DNA from: Ptychodera flava
Lineage: Eukaryota; Hemichordata; Enteropneusta; Ptychoderidae
NCBI RefSeq assembly: GCF_041260155.1
Contig: NC_091933.1
Coordinates: 35,751,293-35,815,292 of the forward strand
Reading direction: 5' to 3'
DNA length: 64,000 nucleotides
The notes beneath the pieces are model-generated. The model had not been told where the DNA came from. It was given only the letters and a program-made list of their open reading frames with translations, and searched no databases. Within the stretch, counting starts at the first letter, position 1, and each line of letters starts with the position of its first letter. The translations under genes were made by a program, and so were the position numbers. Below are positions 14,228 through 26,397 of this stretch, one piece after another.

Positions 14228-17200
14228 ATGACAGAAGCAAACAACACCATTCCATTACTTACTTTACAAGACGGGCATAGGATCCCTCAAATTGGACTTG
14301 GAACATGGAAGGTAACATTTCAGAATAAGAATGCATATATAAGAATCATTCAAATACTAGTAGTTCCTATACCTGGGTGAACACCTCTTTTCTGCCCTTT
14401 GCTTTCATGCCATTTTTTTGGGTAAAAAATTTGTCATTTTGCTCATGCTCTTCAATATGGAGTGAGAAGGTGACTGCTATTAACTGCGAATGTGGAGTCT
14501 TTCACCTCCATATAACATCACACTGTCTCTTACAGTGTTCGCCTGACGAGACCGAGGCAGTTGTCATGGCAGCACTTGACGCCGGCTACCGCCATATTGA
14601 CTGCGCTTTTATCTATGGTAATGAAGTCGGGGTCGGCAACGCTATGAAAGGGAAACTTGACGGAGGAAGCCTATCACGGGAGGATATGTTTGTCACGAGC
14701 AAGGTAGACAATACCTCATTTGCGATCCAATATCGGTGACTAAAGTCTTAATGCCGTTACTGAAAACCAGGGCAAGTTTGTTTTGTTTTGTTTTTGTTTT
14801 TTTTTGTTGTTTTTTTTGGGGGGGGTCGCACCTGGAAAATACACTTTAGTCGAACCGGCTCTTCATGAAGTCGCTATATGTACGCACCTATTATTACCGC
14901 ACCTTGCCAATCTTTTGTAGCGATGGTAATATCCTAAATGCTCTCCTAGTCCGTTCGTTACTTTGACTCTTACTCTCTTACTCTCTGTATATTTAGCCAT
15001 TGGTAAAATTTGAACCTGTTTAAACTTAATTTTTACAGCCTGTACTATTAACGTAAGATGGATTATTGAATTCTGAAAACTGGTTGCATGGATATCCAGG
15101 AGCTTGAGTTCCTTTGTAGTTCTATCAATTAGTATATGACACGCAAGTTTCAGTGACATGAGTAAAATTATTTTCAGTTGTGGAACACGTATCATGGGAA
15201 AGATGACGTCAAGTCCGGGTTTTTGAGGTCATTGGAGAGCCTCCAGTTGGAATATTTGGATCTTTTTCTAATACACACACCAGTCGCATATCAGGTAAGT
15301 TTAAGCCTTCTCAAATCGATCATGCCGAGAATTTTGCAAGGTGGGTTTTTAATCCAGAATTCATGCTGACAATTGTAACAGAACTTGATGAGACAAAAAT
15401 GGATAAGTAATGCAAAATCAATTCAAATTCAAACGGAAAAATACGTGGGACATGTAGACCTGGTTTTTCAATGATCGTAATTTCATAATAATATGTAATA
15501 CTGTAATGATATTACTATTGACGAGTATGATATCACAATACAAACTGATGCTAGCTACTATTCGCAGGCAGATCATAATTATATGAATAGTCTTCTTTGA
15601 ACTCGCCTGCAAGTGTCTTTGCTCATACTTGCACGTTTTCTTCTGTCTGATGCCGACTTGCAAAACTTTTGAACTTCAAATTTGTCTAAGACACTTGGTA
15701 GTCGATGTATCATGCGTAAAGTGGAAAGGTAGTGCATTTTCTGACTGCGGTATTACTTTTTATTGGAGCTAACAGAGAGGTGACCAGATTTTTCCTAAAG
15801 GAGATGATGGTTATCCAATCTTTGCTGACGTCGACTACATCGAAACGTGGAAGGTAATTTTAGTGCAGAGAGCACTGTTTTTACCCCTAGACACCCGAGG
15901 GTAAGCCGTCAGCAAACAAATTAGTTTCGACTCGATCCTCAAGAAACCGAATCACGTGTATTTGTACAAGCCAATCGTTGATTTTCACTTGGGGCTATGC
16001 AAAAAAAAAGCGCGCCGCCAAAACTGCGTAAGTAACACTGACTTGCCGTGGTAGATATCACCGACACCTCTTTCACCATATATGGACATATGCAAATTTA
16101 CTTTGACTCTGGCAAAAACTTTTGCAGTAGTGCATCTTACATAGGTCACATGGCCCATATATCTGTGTGCCCTCACCGAATATCATGAAACCATGTAATA
16201 TAGTACTTAATGCAAGCAAGAATACGGTTTTAGATGAACATTTGAAGATAGGACATTTATCACCTGATCACAAGCTATATCAAGTGTAATCTTAAAAAAA
16301 ATTAAAGAACCGTGTTCTGTATGGAGCGGCATTTATACTGCAACAACTGAGCTGTATCATAGCACACAGAAATAAATACACCAAAGAACAACGACTGTTG
16401 ATGAGTTAATGTAGATAATATGATTCATTTTATTCAGGGTATGGAGTGTTTGGTGGAGGAAGGTTTGGTCAGGTCCATCGGTTTGTCCAACTTCAACGAG
16501 AAACAGATCCGGAGGGTTCTTGAAGTCGCAACCATTAAGCCAGTCATTAATCAGGTAGGCTGTCCCAAACGACTGAAAACAATTAATGACGAAGACGTTT
16601 CACTCGACTTTTTCAGTGAGGTTGTCAGTTCAGAATCCCTATTTTGAAGAAATCAATTCAGCGAATCTCGAAGCGAATGGACGCCATTTCCAGTGTCCTA
16701 AGTACTTTGAAAAGATTCGGCATATAGCACTCACTACTGGGAAAAAATCATCAACCCAAAAGTCGTACCATGAAGGTGAACTAAATAAATCCCTCACCGA
16801 TGCCCGGTCAATGAGAAAAAACAAATAAACGACAGCTAAATTTGCTCATCTTTTTAAGAAAGGTAATTGAGATCGAGAAATTCAAAGTCATTGAAGTGAA
16901 ACCAGCGAGAGAGACTGAGAAAAGCTATGCTGACCTCTGTTATTCAAGCAAACATTATCTAGTCAAAATTCAATGTACTTCGCCCATTAATGGCTTTATT
17001 TTATCAATTTTTCAGATTGAAGTCAATCCCTACTTTACAAACACCGCGTTAATTGAATTTTGCAAGTCGAAAAACATCACAGTTGTCGCCTACAGCCCCC
17101 TTGGACCGACTGCTCATCGAGCCGGGTAAGTCCGGTGAACAATCGTTCAGATTGTGTTTCTTTATCGACATCAGCCAAACTTCCCCTTCTCCAATATACC

Positions 17201-18373
17201 AACGAATAGACTGCAATTATAAAATGGCTCCTCGTGTTTATGTCTGGCCATCGCTTCCGTCATTATAAACTTCTTGCTTTGAAGTTTGATGTCTTTGTCC
17301 TGTTCCATGCCCTCAGATACTCTCCTGGTGATAAAATCTTACTGGAAGATCCTGTTATTAATGCCGTTGCCAAGAAGCATCGCAAAGCGCCCTCACAAGT
17401 TGCTGTGAGATACGCAATAGACAAGGGCCTTGTTGTTCTCACCAAGAGCAGCAAATTCGAACGTATCAAGAAAAATATTCAAGTAGGTACTTTACAGATT
17501 GCGAAAATTGTAATGCCTAAGTAGCTTTCCTCAAAGATTCAAACCTCGGATAAACCATACTAATATCGGAGTTTTAACGACTTACGGAAGAACCGCCGCT
17601 GGGAATTTCGAGATCGAACATGTCACGACGACAGCTTATTGTACATCAATTCACCAAACGGCAGGGGATTTTATAATTGGGCGGGAAATGAGTGGTGTGC
17701 CAAAAACAGAATTGCATAATACTTTGAAAATGCGCTATCTCAAATTGTCGCTGCTCTCTTTGAAGTAACCCAGGGTGGTATATTCCGTAACTTCTACAAG
17801 TATTTCCTGTCAATGTGATAATTGATTTCTTCACAACTCTGTAGGTGTTCGACTTTCATTTGGATGAAGATGACATCGTGGCTATCGACAATATGAACCA
17901 GAATCAGAGAACAGTGCCGTCGACGATGTAAGTCTACACACGATACTGACTGCAGGGTTTAAAGTAATGAATTTGCCTTCGATAATTTGTCACCAACTTG
18001 TAACCAGAGGACGCATAAGCCGTCTCAGTCGTGATATCTAGCTATTTCAACGGTTATCGTTATTGGCAACCAATCCAAAGGACAATGAACACTGAAAATC
18101 TGACGAGAATCTTTTGAGGTAGAGTTAAAGAAGTCTATGAATAAATTCAGGGCAAATCATAGAGCAGAATGCTATAGTTTTCAAACAAATTTAGGGACTG
18201 GTCAGTTTCTTCGGCCTGGGGGGGGGGGGGGGCGGTGGATTATTTTTTGCCGACATCAAAAAGTGTCTGACCCCCCTATTCCAAATTTTGAAAACAGGGT
18301 GACCCCCTATCCCAAATTTCGAAAACAGGGTGACCCCCCTGCACTCGACAACTGTAAAACAAAAGGTGGACTT

Positions 18374-18442
<69 letters not shown>

Positions 18443-19632
18443 TTACATACATTTATATTTTAACTGTCATTCTGTGTTTTAATGAAATTGTTGACATGTC
18501 AGTTGTAAGATAGGAATTTCAAAGTGTCAATCTTGAAGTTTGAATACAGTACATTTTGAATGAGCTGTGAATGTATTTTACATTTTCTATGCTTAACCAG
18601 ATGTCCTGAACAGAAATGGATGTCAATCATTAATATCAAAGAGGAAAAAAGCAGTAAATCAAAAATTTTGATGGGTGTTAAGACTTGCCAGCCATCCAAT
18701 TAAATTTCCTGAGGAGCCATAGAGAGGCATTTTAGCCAAATCTGATGTGTGCAGTGTCTGAGATGACCTTTTCTTGTAACATTGAAACCATAGAAGCATA
18801 GCTAATAATGACAAAAACTGCCCTTTTAACTGTTATTTTGGTCATAAAAAAGCATCATTCTACAGAAAACCTGAGACACAAAGGAAAACAGTTGCATCGA
18901 TGACAACGAAAGATATCTTTTCATTTTTCTATCTCTAAAATAAGTCACTGTATCAAATATATATTGTGAAATATTTGTGCATGTTGCTTTCTCATACTGA
19001 ATTCTCATAGAGAGAACAGGAAAGTATCAGGAATTTGTCACGCTTTTCATATGAAATGCAGATTTCATAATGGTACAGTTTCACTTAGCAAACATCAAGA
19101 TATCTCGGGCATATATCTCTGATTTATTAAAGTATGGCGCCCGAAGGGCGCGGAGAAAAATATGAAACATCCTGATATCTCTGGTATGGTATATTACTTT
19201 TATATAAAAGTCATGCACAGGAAGGGCGTGCTGAAAAATGGTATTATTCTCTGATATATCAAAGTAATGTGATCGAAGAGCACACTGAAAAATATTGAAC
19301 ATACAGATATCTCTGATATATGTATGCCTGATATGTTAAAGTTGGGCGTGCTGAAAATAAGCTTCTGATTATTAAAGTTATGCGCCCGAAGGGCGCGCCG
19401 AAAAATGCAACTGAATGATGAAATTTGTGGCTGACACGATGCATTTTAGGCAATGATGAGCCTGTGTCGAAATTCAAAAACACACTGACCCCCCCTATTG
19501 GGCATTTCAAAAGCATGGTGACCCCCCCCCCCTATCACCAAAGTCAAAAACAGGGTGACCCCCATGAATCCACCGCCCCCCCAGGCCGAAGAAACTGACC
19601 AGTCCCTTATATGTGATAACAGGTACTTATAA
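14228..19632 (+). CDS. AKR1-type aldo-keto reductase, nine exons
   Basis: Cytosolic NADPH-dependent carbonyl or aldose reductase of the (beta/alpha)8-barrel AKR family. Coding exons with GT-AG borders and matching phases are 14228-14311, 14536-14703, 15178-15294, 15776-15853, 16438-16554, 17016-17125, 17317-17482 and 17845-17927. The catalytic tetrad is complete: Asp50 (GYRHID), Tyr55 (FIYGNE), Lys84 (FVTSK) and His117 (LFLIHTP), each seven positions beyond the human AKR1B1 numbering. The cofactor-binding motif KSSKFERI follows at 268-275. The start is the ATG that opens with [16 protein letters not shown], the usual AKR N-terminus. The last exon is uncertain: after 17927 (phase 2) the acceptor at 19622 gives Met-Tyr-Leu-stop (about 310 residues), while an AKR-like tail (DKHPFKEF) continues to 19766 in a frame that this splice does not reach. 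Intron 8 carries a Harbinger-like insertion. The substrate cannot be told from sequence. Confidence 0.9.
18378..18437. repeat. (TA)n microsatellite
   Basis: Pure alternating TA inside the Harbinger-like element. The isoleucine/tyrosine frame across it is not a gene. Confidence 0.97.
19095..19415. repeat. Diverged ~60-75-bp minisatellite inside the Harbinger-like element
   Basis: About five degenerate units share a core reading GATATCTCTGATATATTAAAG followed by a G/C-rich inverted core (GCGCCCGAAGGGCGC in the best copies) and GAAAAAT. Spacing and sequence drift between units, so it is an old array. Confidence 0.7.
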
Positions 19633-19766
19633 ATGTCGATGTCTCCCCTTATATTGACAAGCATCCATTCAAAGAATTTACTTCTATCCACTTTCACCAA
19701 CAGGAATTTAAAGAGTCCATACTACCCGTTCTGAGATCTGCTTACGGACTTCTGAAGAACGTTTGA

Positions 19767-21244
19767 AATTCACTGTCAACCACCAATCAGCAAGAAGGTT
19801 TGAGCGCGGGTACACGATGTGTGAGAAATCCATGGGGAAGCCATGGTTGGTGAAGAATTTAGCGTCTGTTTTCTTCTGTGACATTATCCCTTGAAAAAAG
19901 AGACATAAAACAAATACCAAGCATATATGAACATTTCCGCTGCCTAGTAGGCATAAGGGTTAGAAAGACCGGATACAAAAGCCAGTATTATTTGCATCTT
20001 TTGGGACATCGTACAACAGTCACTGCACCTGTATTGTCCTACGCTAAGTTCAGATCTCGACAAAAGTATATAACTTAGCACTTGTACAGATGTAGGCCTA
20101 CCCCATTGGTTTATTTAACACGTTACCCTTGAAAGCCATTTTTATAACCAAAGAAAAAACCGTAACGGCATAAACTATGGACACATTTTTTCTATGTCCT
20201 CACCTAATTTCCATCTGAACCGTACAGTGACCATTTCTGGGGTCGCAGGTTGTATGAAACCCATGCAATAACAGAGGTCAGGCTCAGTCATAGCCATCTT
20301 TGACGAAGTGACGTCATTGACGTCAACATGTAACCCTATTACGCCACCATCGGTGTGTTTTCTGAACGCAAATTAACATTCTGAAGCAAAACATAAAAAT
20401 TTATCCCAAGTATCACTTTTTATTGTTATCTACTTATTAAACTGAACAAACAAAAGTTTTTGATTTAATATAGAATGCCAAAGTCAACAAAAGAAAAAGA
20501 TTTGTCGTGTGGCAAACTGGTCAAAATTATAATACAATGTATTCATGATTTGATGGCGAGCGGGCTACTGACGACAATATAATTTATTAATAAACTTCTG
20601 AGTACAAAAAGAACAGCAAATGTGTTTTCAATTACTTGTAAGTAGACAACATATTTCCGCATTTACTAATATGTATGTGATTATTTCCATTGCTGTATTC
20701 GTTGTGGTTGTTTTTTGACGTTGTTTTACGGTGTTCTGGTATCACGTTTTACTGTAGCGTGTAAGTTTCCAGATTCTATCTTAAATCAATTCCCAATCAT
20801 TCATTTTATCCATGGACAGTGACAAAAAATAGTTGAACATTGATTTTCTTTTCAACGAAGGACACCGCAACGCCATGAAAACACTATTGCAGTGCGTGCA
20901 GACGAATTAAACAACCACACGACAACGAGAAACATTCTGCATACAAGGCCAGCGAAATAAAATACGCAATATTGAAAAGTGATGCAATGTATATTTTCAG
21001 TTCTTCCATGACTGAGGTACCATGCCGACCTAAACGTTTGCAAAGAGCTAGCTAACATCTTGCCCGATCTGTCCTATACACATAATCTGAATCACCATAC
21101 CAGCTTTTTTGGAATCATATTCATGTTGTGGATTTTAGGCATATTGTATGATAGACAGAGATCGTTGGCCGAGTTACTTCATTTTAGGGTCTCTAATCAA
21201 ATTTGAAAGTAAACTAAATCTAAACAACATCATTTAATCCATAA
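19767..21244. other. Intergenic DNA between reductase and sulfotransferase 1
   Basis: The two genes converge here, the reductase on + and the sulfotransferase on -, so both 3' ends and their poly(A) signals should lie in this stretch. No further coding sequence, RNA gene or repeat array is recognised. Confidence 0.4.
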
Positions 21245-24200
21245 TTAATTTCCCGCTATATCAGACCAACGTAAATATGAGTCAGGGAAGGGATAGTCGA
21301 GTAACTTGAAGTCGAACTGATAGATACGATACAACTTCAAGATATTCTCCGGCGAAACTTTCGAATAGTATCGTCTAAGACTCCCAGTATCTGAACTTTT
21401 TGTAGCATCTTCATCGTTTGCAGGAAAGACTACTTTCCCATCGACGCCAGCTTGTTGTAGGATGTAGTGGGCGTCCTGTTTCATATCCTCCAGCTTGCCG
21501 ATGATGTCATAGCCCACGTGACAGATGGAGCATAGTTTGTGAATCGGTATCAAGTTCTTATCGCTGAAAACTTCTTTCGAAGAAGCTTTGTCAACGAGGT
21601 ATTGGACATACTCCTCGAATTTAACATGTTTGACTTCCCTACGCTTGCTATCACGTTTCTTCAGAAAGTCTGCAATTGCCTCATACATCGGGGACTTCTC
21701 CCCGGGGATTTCAACGCCCTTTCTGTAGACAGACAGAAGGCGTTCAAAGGGGTGGCGCACGAATAAAAATTTGAGATAGCCATCGAGGCGCTTCTGTTGC
21801 TCTTTTATCGTTAGTTTCTCCAGATAGCGATAAGCCTTCAAGTTTTTGGCTGCCCGGGTGTCGTTTGCCGTGATATTATTGGTTGAATCAGCTATTCCAG
21901 AGAGTACCAACCACACCTTGTACCAATTTGTGACTGCAACCTTTGCAACAGGACAATATAACAATTTGTACTTATCTAGGTAAAGAACTTGACCATGCTG
22001 ATCGGATTTGACATTGAGACGATTGCATCCTTTACGCAGAATAGCTTTCCGTCTTTCGTAGATCTCGCTTCTTTTATGCTCCTGAGAATAGAAATAGGAG
22101 AGAGGTCGATCTTGCTATGATTTTTATAGAAAAATATTCAAATATTTGCTTATTTCCATGATGAGAATAAGTTTAATGTAGCCTGTTTTTACCACATATA
22201 GTTAGGGACGGAGAAAGTGATGGTTTGAAATGATCTGTCCATTACGACGTTTAATTTCCCTTCAATTTTTATCATTATTAATTCCTGCAAAAGGTAGCTG
22301 CAAAGCAAAAGATAAACTAACTACAACATCCGTGATTCGAGGGCAAAGGCTGGTCGACTATTGAACGTACAAATCACATTCATTACAAAGTATGCACTAA
22401 ATTTAGTGATGGGGGAAAAACTGTATTTCATATTAGTAGCTGAATAAAGTGGGAAACTACATCAATTTAAATAAGTTGTTATTTTCCTAATGAATGCATA
22501 CACTACGGGTACAGAAGTGAATAGACAAACTTAATGGTGAGAAAATGTCATGTTCTTATCTTTTGTACAAATACATCGCATGGAAGCACATATCACTCCA
22601 TCGACTTGATCCGGCTAAATTACTTCATGACATATTCAACCTTCAAGATTGCAGCGGTTATTATTTAAGATTACGGTGCATCATTAATATTCCGTTTCTT
22701 TTCGGACACAAATTCATTAACTAACAAATACATGTAGACAAAAGTGCAGTTGGCGAAAATAAAATATTTATGTCTCTTTGCCAAGGAAACGAGAACACTG
22801 ACACCGTTTCCCGAGTACATTTTTTATAAACCAAATTGCTTCCTCACTCCTTGTGCTAGAATGACGAAAATGAAAAGATTATTTTCCCGCATCTCTACAT
22901 GCGAGTCTGTTGAATCAACTGACACCACACCAATCTCAGGTTGTCTACAAAGTAAAATCGAATTACGGAATCGATGCAATAGTTTTGATGTAACAAAACG
23001 GCCCCTGCGTTGATGCAAAAGAACAAGTAACTGTCCATACTGTTTGTCAGTGATTGCTGTCCGTGTGTTACCTACCTTCACCACTTTGACGCCGTGTTTC
23101 ATCGGTGGTGCTTGAAATGTCTTGGTGACTCGGCAAGAATGCATTGCCTCTTCGGTGTCAGACATCAAAGGGAAAAATTGTGAATGGGTTTAGTTATTGA
23201 TGAAACGTATTTTCATTCATGAAAATACTCCTTTGTGCAAAATACAACTTAAAACAAGTTTTAGGACAGTATATTCTACGAATGAAATTCAACAATCTAT
23301 ATTGATTGCCCGAAATGTCGTAATGTTATTATAGAAATAAAGGGAGACGCCCTGACCAATAATGTTTATTTATGGGCAAGAGCGAAAGGAAAGCCAAAAA
23401 TTAACGGGCGAGGCTTGCCGAGCCCGTCAATTTTGGCTTTCCTCTCTCCAGCGCCCATAAATAAACCTTATTGATAAGCGCGTTGTCCTTTATTTTCATT
23501 ATATTATGAACGAACCCAGGAAAACCGTCAAAATTTAAGAATATTTCCTACGCGAAAGACAACGGGGCCTCAGAACATGTACAAGATGCGACGCGCTGTC
23601 GCCTTCGCTGTAAAATCTTTGCAAATCCGAATATATTTTGGAAAACAAGTGTCTAATCCTGGCCCACAAGTGCTTCATTTTGTTTGTGATTGATTGTAAT
23701 CTTTATACAAATTACAGTTTATGTTTTAGTTGTAAAGTTACCATGTTGACATTATTATTCATATTTACTGGCATGTAAACAAGCTATTATTGTGTAGTTG
23801 TGGTCAGTCACGTGCTTCAGCTCGACCAATTAAAATGCGACGGACAGGTCATGGTAATATAATTAAAAGTTAGTGCCCACACGTTGCATACTGAGTGAGT
23901 TCTATGTGAGTGCAGTAGGGTCAGATATGCATAAAATTTGTGAAAGCTTGCCATTTTAAGCAAAACAGGTTGATATTGAGTCATCCCAGATAAATCAAAT
24001 ACAGCGGTGTGTAATGGCACAAGAGTGCGTTTTACCAATCCATATCTAGCTTATTACATAGTATATCTTCCCCCCTCCACTGTCTATGATAGTATACACT
24101 GAAGAGCTTGTTGTTTGCCTTAAAATGTTAGCTAATTCGAATGACCAGTGAAGATTTTTTTAAATCCTCACCTTTGAGATCCTCCATTGGAATCACCATT

Positions 24201-24257
24201 ATCACGGCCAAACAAGACAATATTGTGATTATTAACACCGCACATCGGTACTTCATC
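21245..24257 (-). CDS. Carbohydrate sulfotransferase 1 (HNK-1/CHST8-14-like)
   Basis: Type II Golgi membrane enzyme that would move sulfate from PAPS to a glycan (Sulfotransfer_2 family). Exon 1 (24172-24257) encodes MKYRCAVLIITILSCLAV, a short cytoplasmic tail plus signal anchor. A middle exon ends at 23076 (GVKVVK then a GTAGGT donor); its start is unresolved because the acceptors near 23147-23149 do not match the phase of exon 1, so another small exon may exist. The catalytic exon 21245-22081 (278 residues) follows a clean CTCAG acceptor. It contains the 5'-phosphosulfate loop CPVAKVAVTNW and the 3'-phosphate motif FVRHPFERLLSVYR, and ends with the family's YPFPDSYLRW-like tail. Total length is about 330 residues, normal for the family. 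It is paralogous to the genes at 29230 and 57924 (same exon layout, LLYC-PxxKVA core). A transposon derivative sits in an intron at 23329. The acceptor glycan is unknown. Confidence 0.85.
23329..23862. mobile_element. Internally deleted ISL2EU derivative (MITE)
   Basis: Its first ~250 bases match the left end of the large element at 42796, including the palindrome built on GGAAAGCCAAAAATTAACG. Its last ~250 bases match that element's right end, finishing in CATGGTAATATAAT. The switch corresponds to about 43073 joined to about 55195 of the large element, so this copy arose by deletion of the whole coding interior or derives from a sister of it. It lies in an intron of sulfotransferase 1 and could move only with transposase supplied in trans. 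The exact left boundary is uncertain by a few bases. Confidence 0.85.
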
Positions 24258-24391
24258 TTGACCTACAAACGGAAAATGTCTCATCAGTATGTAGGGGAGG
24301 TTGTTTCATTTGGAGGGAACTGTTAAGAAAGAATGAAAGATCTAATGCAAGCAATGGGTTAGAGAACTCTGTTCCACAGATTGTTCATCTT

Positions 24392-24393
<2 letters not shown>

Positions 24394-24472
<79 letters not shown>

Positions 24473-24672
24473 AATGTATGTATGTATGTATGTATGTATG
24501 TATGTATGTATGTATGTATGTATGTATGTATGTATGTATGTATGTATGTATGTATGTATGTATGTATGCATGTATGCATGCATGCATGCATGCATGTATG
24601 TATGTATGTATGTATGTGCATGCATGTATGTATGTATGTATGTATGTATGTATGTATGCATGTATGTATGTA
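24394..24672. repeat. (TCTA)n then (TATG)n compound microsatellite
   Basis: TCTA units at 24394-24471 are followed by TATG units with scattered TGCA variants up to 24672. The array abuts the Penelope-like fragment that begins at about 24692. Confidence 0.97.
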
Positions 24673-24714
24673 TATACATATACACATATCACTTCAAGTA
24701 CAAAGTAATAATAT

Positions 24715-24754
24715 CTGTTACTTAAGTTTCATGCATCCTGCAATCTTCAGACAG
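24715..24754 (-). ncRNA. Hammerhead ribozyme motif (Penelope-type), copy 1
   Basis: Read on the - strand this is CTGT, the core CTGAAGA (CUGANGA), helix II TGCA-GGA-TGCA, GAAAC, the loop TTAA, then GTA and ACAG. Stem I pairs CUGU with ACAG, stem III is the minimal AC/GU pair closing a UUAA loop, and cleavage would follow the GUA triplet. Every core position known to be required is present. Such minimal stem III hammerheads are described in Penelope-like elements and probably work best as dimers. Confidence 0.8.
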
Positions 24755-25169
24755 AAAGGAATTTAGCAGCTACACTTCCGTTTATATGGTTGGGACGTAC
24801 CATTTTGTTTCTAGAGGATGTTAAAATTTGATAAATAATATTTGTTTTGGTGGTGACATTTTGAAACCAACTCAGAGCGTAGATTTGTCAGCATTGATAA
24901 TGTGTAGCTTTTCTGATATACAAATATTACATCACTTGCTTGTGTTAGAGCATAGACCCTCGAGAAAAACAGTTTTCCTCGAGGGTCAATGGTTAGAGTA
25001 CGTCGATGCTTTGTCAATAAAAGAGCAGGACGTCAAAGACCTGGTCTATGTCTTTTAAAGATCATAAACTTTGACAGCTCTGTGTTTTTCCTTTATTTGT
25101 TTTTACGGAACAATTCCATGTGATTTGCATCTTGAAGGTGTTATCAGTCAGGTAAAAACCATTTCAGTT

Positions 25170-25209
25170 CTGTCTGAAGATTGCAGGATGCATGAAACTT
25201 AAGTTACAG
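25170..25209 (+). ncRNA. Hammerhead ribozyme motif (Penelope-type), copy 2
   Basis: Same architecture as copy 1 but on the + strand, with the cleavage triplet GUU in place of GUA, which the NUH rule allows. Stem I (CTGT/ACAG), core CTGAAGA, helix II and GAAA are all intact. It faces copy 3 across a ~115-base spacer that matches the terminal segment seen again at 39290. Confidence 0.8.
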
Positions 25210-25321
25210 ACATTATTACTTTGTACTTTAAGTAATTTGTGTTATTATTTTTATTATTCATAACGTTCTGCTTTTAGCATCGAGCACTGTAATTTCCCAC
25301 GAGGACATCTGTATACTTCGA

Positions 25322-25366
25322 TCTGTTACTTGAGTTTTATGCATTCACAGGATCGTCAGATGGGTA
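25322..25366 (-). ncRNA. Degenerate hammerhead motif, copy 3
   Basis: The - strand reads CTGACGA, a longer helix II region, then AAAAC, TCAA, GTA and ACAG. The essential GAAA box has become AAAA, so cleavage is unlikely. It follows the 25411-25692 coding fragment in the same orientation, as expected for that element's terminus. Confidence 0.6.
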
Positions 25367-26224
25367 GATTTTATTGTATGAAATTTACTTCGGGTGCTTA
25401 CATCTAAGTATCAAGTTGGGTGAAACCATTTGTTGTGGTAGGTTGGATGGAAATTGGACAAGTAAAATTTGTTTTCGTGTCGGCACTTGGAGACAAACTC
25501 AGAACGCTTGTTTAACAGGTTGGACTTATCTGCACTAATTGTGAATAGCTTTTCTGTTAGACAAAGATTGCATTTTTGACACATTTGAGTAACTCTACTT
25601 GCTTTCGATAGGATTGACCAAGATAGTTTGAATGGTTTGTTCTTAGATTTCAAGTGCCAGACATTATTTGATACGATTTGTCTGTAAAGCAAGACGGAAA
25701 TTTTCTGTATGTGAACGTGTCAGCGTAATTAACGACAGCTGCTGCAACTATCGCCCACTGTAAAAGTTGCAAAATCTATCATTATTGGGCAATTTTAGTG
25801 ATAAAATGATATTACAAAATTAAAATGTAGGCGACGACACAGTTTCCACAAAGATATACAGTACACATAAGGTAAATATGGCTATTAAAGTTAATACTTT
25901 AGAATATGAAATCTATCATATCAGATATGCAGTCTATATTCACATAAATTGCAGCTGATGCATTCCCCTATGTTATAGATAGGGCTTGTCCCTCATCTTA
26001 TGAAGTGTAAGATAAGGAAATTTAAACGACTATAGGTAGAAATAAATTACATGTTGTTCATTCAGAGGATATTGCCGATACAATGGAACTAGTTCAGTAA
26101 CCACATGTCTTGGTGCGGAAATGTATAGAAAACTTTGAATGACCGCACATCTGTCGTGAATACTGTACCATAGATATGCTTAAATTTTCTGCGACTTTCG
26201 AAAATGATTTATTTGATTTTTGAG

Positions 26225-26296
26225 GTAACCAAATGAATGCATACCATGTCGACACAGAAAGTAACCAAATGAATGCATACCATGTCGACACAGAAA
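26225..26296. repeat. 36-bp direct tandem duplication
   Basis: Two identical units beginning GTAACCAAATGAATGCATAC lie side by side (26225-26260 and 26261-26296). No motif suggests function. The identity points to a recent duplication. Confidence 0.95.
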
Positions 26297-26397
26297 TTTA
26301 CCAGAATAAATTAAAACTTCGAATAATTACTAATGGTATAAAATTAGTAAAGTAGCTATCTTTTTAATCATCGATTGGGATAAACTGGCATACTTAC

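Larger units (their letters stand above)
18194..19606. mobile_element. Harbinger-like non-autonomous element in reductase intron 8
   Basis: Inverted termini GGGACTGGTCAGTTTCTTCGG... lie at both ends and run into G-rich tracts (C-rich at the far end). The trinucleotide TTA is duplicated directly outside (18191-18193 and 19607-19609). A 3-bp TTA duplication with GGG-starting termini fits the PIF/Harbinger superfamily (Tourist-type). It encodes no transposase. Just inside both ends are short ~31-bp units based on TGACCCCCCTAT followed by an A-rich stretch and CAGGG. The interior holds a TA microsatellite and a ~70-bp minisatellite. Confidence 0.85.
24692..25692 (-). mobile_element. Rearranged Penelope-like element fragments
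   Basis: Two fragments of the C-terminal GIY-YIG region of a Penelope-like element lie on the - strand: 25411-25692 (motifs LSWSILSKA, CNLCLTEKL, SEFVSKCRHENKFYLSNF) and 24811-24935 (SELVSKCHHQNKYYLSNF). Each leads into a non-coding terminal segment carrying a hammerhead motif. Between them is an inverted copy of the terminal segment with its hammerhead on the + strand. Penelope-like elements are known for complex, partly inverted insertions with hammerheads in their pseudo-LTRs. The reverse transcriptase domain is absent and the copies look old and broken. Confidence 0.8.

Noticed and set aside
22824-23168. Full 114-codon - strand frame as a separate gene
   Set aside because: Only the part upstream of the donor at 23076 fits the sulfotransferase; the rest is intron read-through.
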